Source of the DNA: an uncultured Oscillospiraceae bacterium
GTDB taxonomy: Bacteria > Bacillota > Clostridia > Oscillospirales > Oscillospiraceae
Direction: 5' to 3'
Assembly (NCBI GenBank): GCA_934567115.1
Contig: CAKTJA010000087.1
Location: 1-5,923, forward strand
DNA: 5,923 bases
Position 1 is the stretch's first letter; each line of letters begins with the position of its first letter. Below are positions 5,259 through 5,923 of this stretch, piece by piece. A program made the translations under genes and the position numbers. The notes below the pieces were generated by a model. That model made no database searches. It saw nothing but the letters and a program-made list of their open reading frames with translations, and had not been told where the DNA came from.

Positions 5259-5923
5259 CCGGAAGCATTGTCAACGCGCTCGCCATCTTCGCGGGCTGCA
5301 CGGTCGGCGTGCTGCTGGGGCGGTTCCTGCCCGAGCAGTTCGGCTCGGCGGTCGAAAAGGGGGTCGCCCTGTGCGTGCTTTACATCGGCGTTGAGGGAAT
5401 GCTGGCGGGAAGCAATACGCTTGTGACGATCCTCTCCATGGTGCTCGGCATTATCCTTGGGGAGCTTTTGCGGCTGGACGACCGCATTCATGCGCTCGGC
5501 GGCTGGGTGGAGCGGCGCTTTGCGGGCGGCGGCTCGAAAAGCTCCGTTTCCGAGGGCTTTGTAAACGCCTCGCTTCTGTTCTGCGTTGGGGCGATGGCGG
5601 TCATGGGCGCGCTGGACTCCGGACTGACCGGCGACCATTCCACGCTTTACGCCAAATCGACGCTCGACGGCATTACCTCCATCGTCTACGGTTCGACCAT
5701 GGGCGTGGGCGTGGCGCTGTCCGGCGTAGCGGTGTTTCTCTATCAGGGTCTTATCACGCTCGGCGCGTCGTTCCTCCAGCCGTACCTTACCGAGGTCGTG
5801 ATCGCGGAGATGAAGTGTGTCGGCTCGCTGCTCATCATCGCGCTGAGCTTCAACATGCTGGGAATGACGAAGATCAAGGTGATGAACTATGTTCCCGCCG
5901 TGTTTTTTCCGATCCTTTTGTGC
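5252..5923 (+). CDS. DUF554 family integral membrane protein (YqgA/YdfK-like), 3' end cut by the window
   Basis: The reading frame is open from ATG 5252 to the last base, giving 224 codons without a stop. Family members are about 230 aa, so only the last few residues are probably missing. The match is clear in the central block: EGFVNASLLFCVGAMAVMG (101-119), GLTGDHSTLYAKSTLDG (124-140), ITSIVYGSTMGVGV (141-154) and VFLYQG (161-166). The N-terminus MLTGSIVNALAIFAGCTVGV is also typical. Hydrophobic segments lie at about 4-24, 34-53, 57-74, 104-121, 142-164, 188-204 and 211-224, so it sits in the cytoplasmic membrane. The biochemical function of DUF554 is not established to my knowledge; a transport role is only suggested. 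A strong purine-rich SD (GGAGGAGGGAG, 5237-5247) lies inside tcdA, and the 7-nt overlap implies translational coupling to tcdA. Confidence 0.93.
   Translation, partial: MLTGSIVNALAIFAGCTVGVLLGRFLPEQFGSAVEKGVALCVLYIGVEGMLAGSNTLVTILSMVLGIILGELLRLDDRIHALGGWVERRFAGGGSKSSVSEGFVNASLLFCVGAMAVMGALDSGLTGDHSTLYAKSTLDGITSIVYGSTMGVGVALSGVAVFLYQGLITLGASFLQPYLTEVVIAEMKCVGSLLIIALSFNMLGMTKIKVMNYVPAVFFPILLC

Noticed and set aside
4871..5638. 255-codon minus-strand frame opposite tcdA and the DUF554 gene
   Set aside because: It spans the junction of two well-supported + strand genes, is partly in antiparallel register with the DUF554 gene, and shows no motif of its own.
1..5923. CRISPR arrays, insertion sequences, prophage, toxin-antitoxin or defence genes, tRNA or rRNA genes
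   Set aside because: I looked for direct repeats, terminal inverted repeats, transposase or nuclease motifs and tRNA-like cloverleaf ends and saw none. All six genes have ordinary housekeeping or conserved-family assignments.

Overview
The window is a compact, GC-rich stretch of bacterial chromosome. All six genes lie on the + strand, with strong Shine-Dalgarno (SD) sequences and short or overlapping gene junctions. The gene families, the Gram-positive style membrane-anchored foldase and the G+C (about 60%, judged by eye) suggest a GC-rich Clostridia, perhaps Oscillospiraceae/Ruminococcaceae. That placement is inferred from gene content and protein flavour; there is no rRNA or other marker.

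Layout. 1-80: leader with an imperfect hairpin and a perfect SD. 81-875: murI, glutamate racemase (cell-wall D-glutamate). 896-940: strong intrinsic terminator closing the murI unit. 971-999: near-consensus extended -10 sigma-A promoter. About 1006-1103: highly foldable leader. 1104-1532: tsaE. 1529-2242: tsaB, overlapping tsaE by 4 nt. 2271-2915: upp, uracil phosphoribosyltransferase. 2967-4412: membrane-anchored parvulin-type foldase with a second, degenerate parvulin-like unit. 4476-4509: long stem-loop. 4527-5258: tcdA, tRNA t6A dehydratase. 5252-5923: a DUF554 (YqgA/YdfK-type) membrane protein that runs off the window.

Functional logic. TsaE and TsaB help install threonylcarbamoyladenosine (t6A) at position 37 of ANN-decoding tRNAs. 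TcdA dehydrates t6A to cyclic t6A. Both the making and the finishing of one tRNA modification are therefore encoded within about 4 kb, separated by upp and the foldase. The usual neighbours rimI and tsaD are absent: tsaB is followed directly by upp.

Overall this is a housekeeping region. I see no CRISPR array, mobile element, prophage, toxin-antitoxin or defence system, and no convincing undescribed system. The points most worth a second look are the promoter and structured leader that fix the tsaE start, the t6A/ct6A clustering, the tandem parvulin-like architecture of the foldase, and the stem-loop before tcdA.
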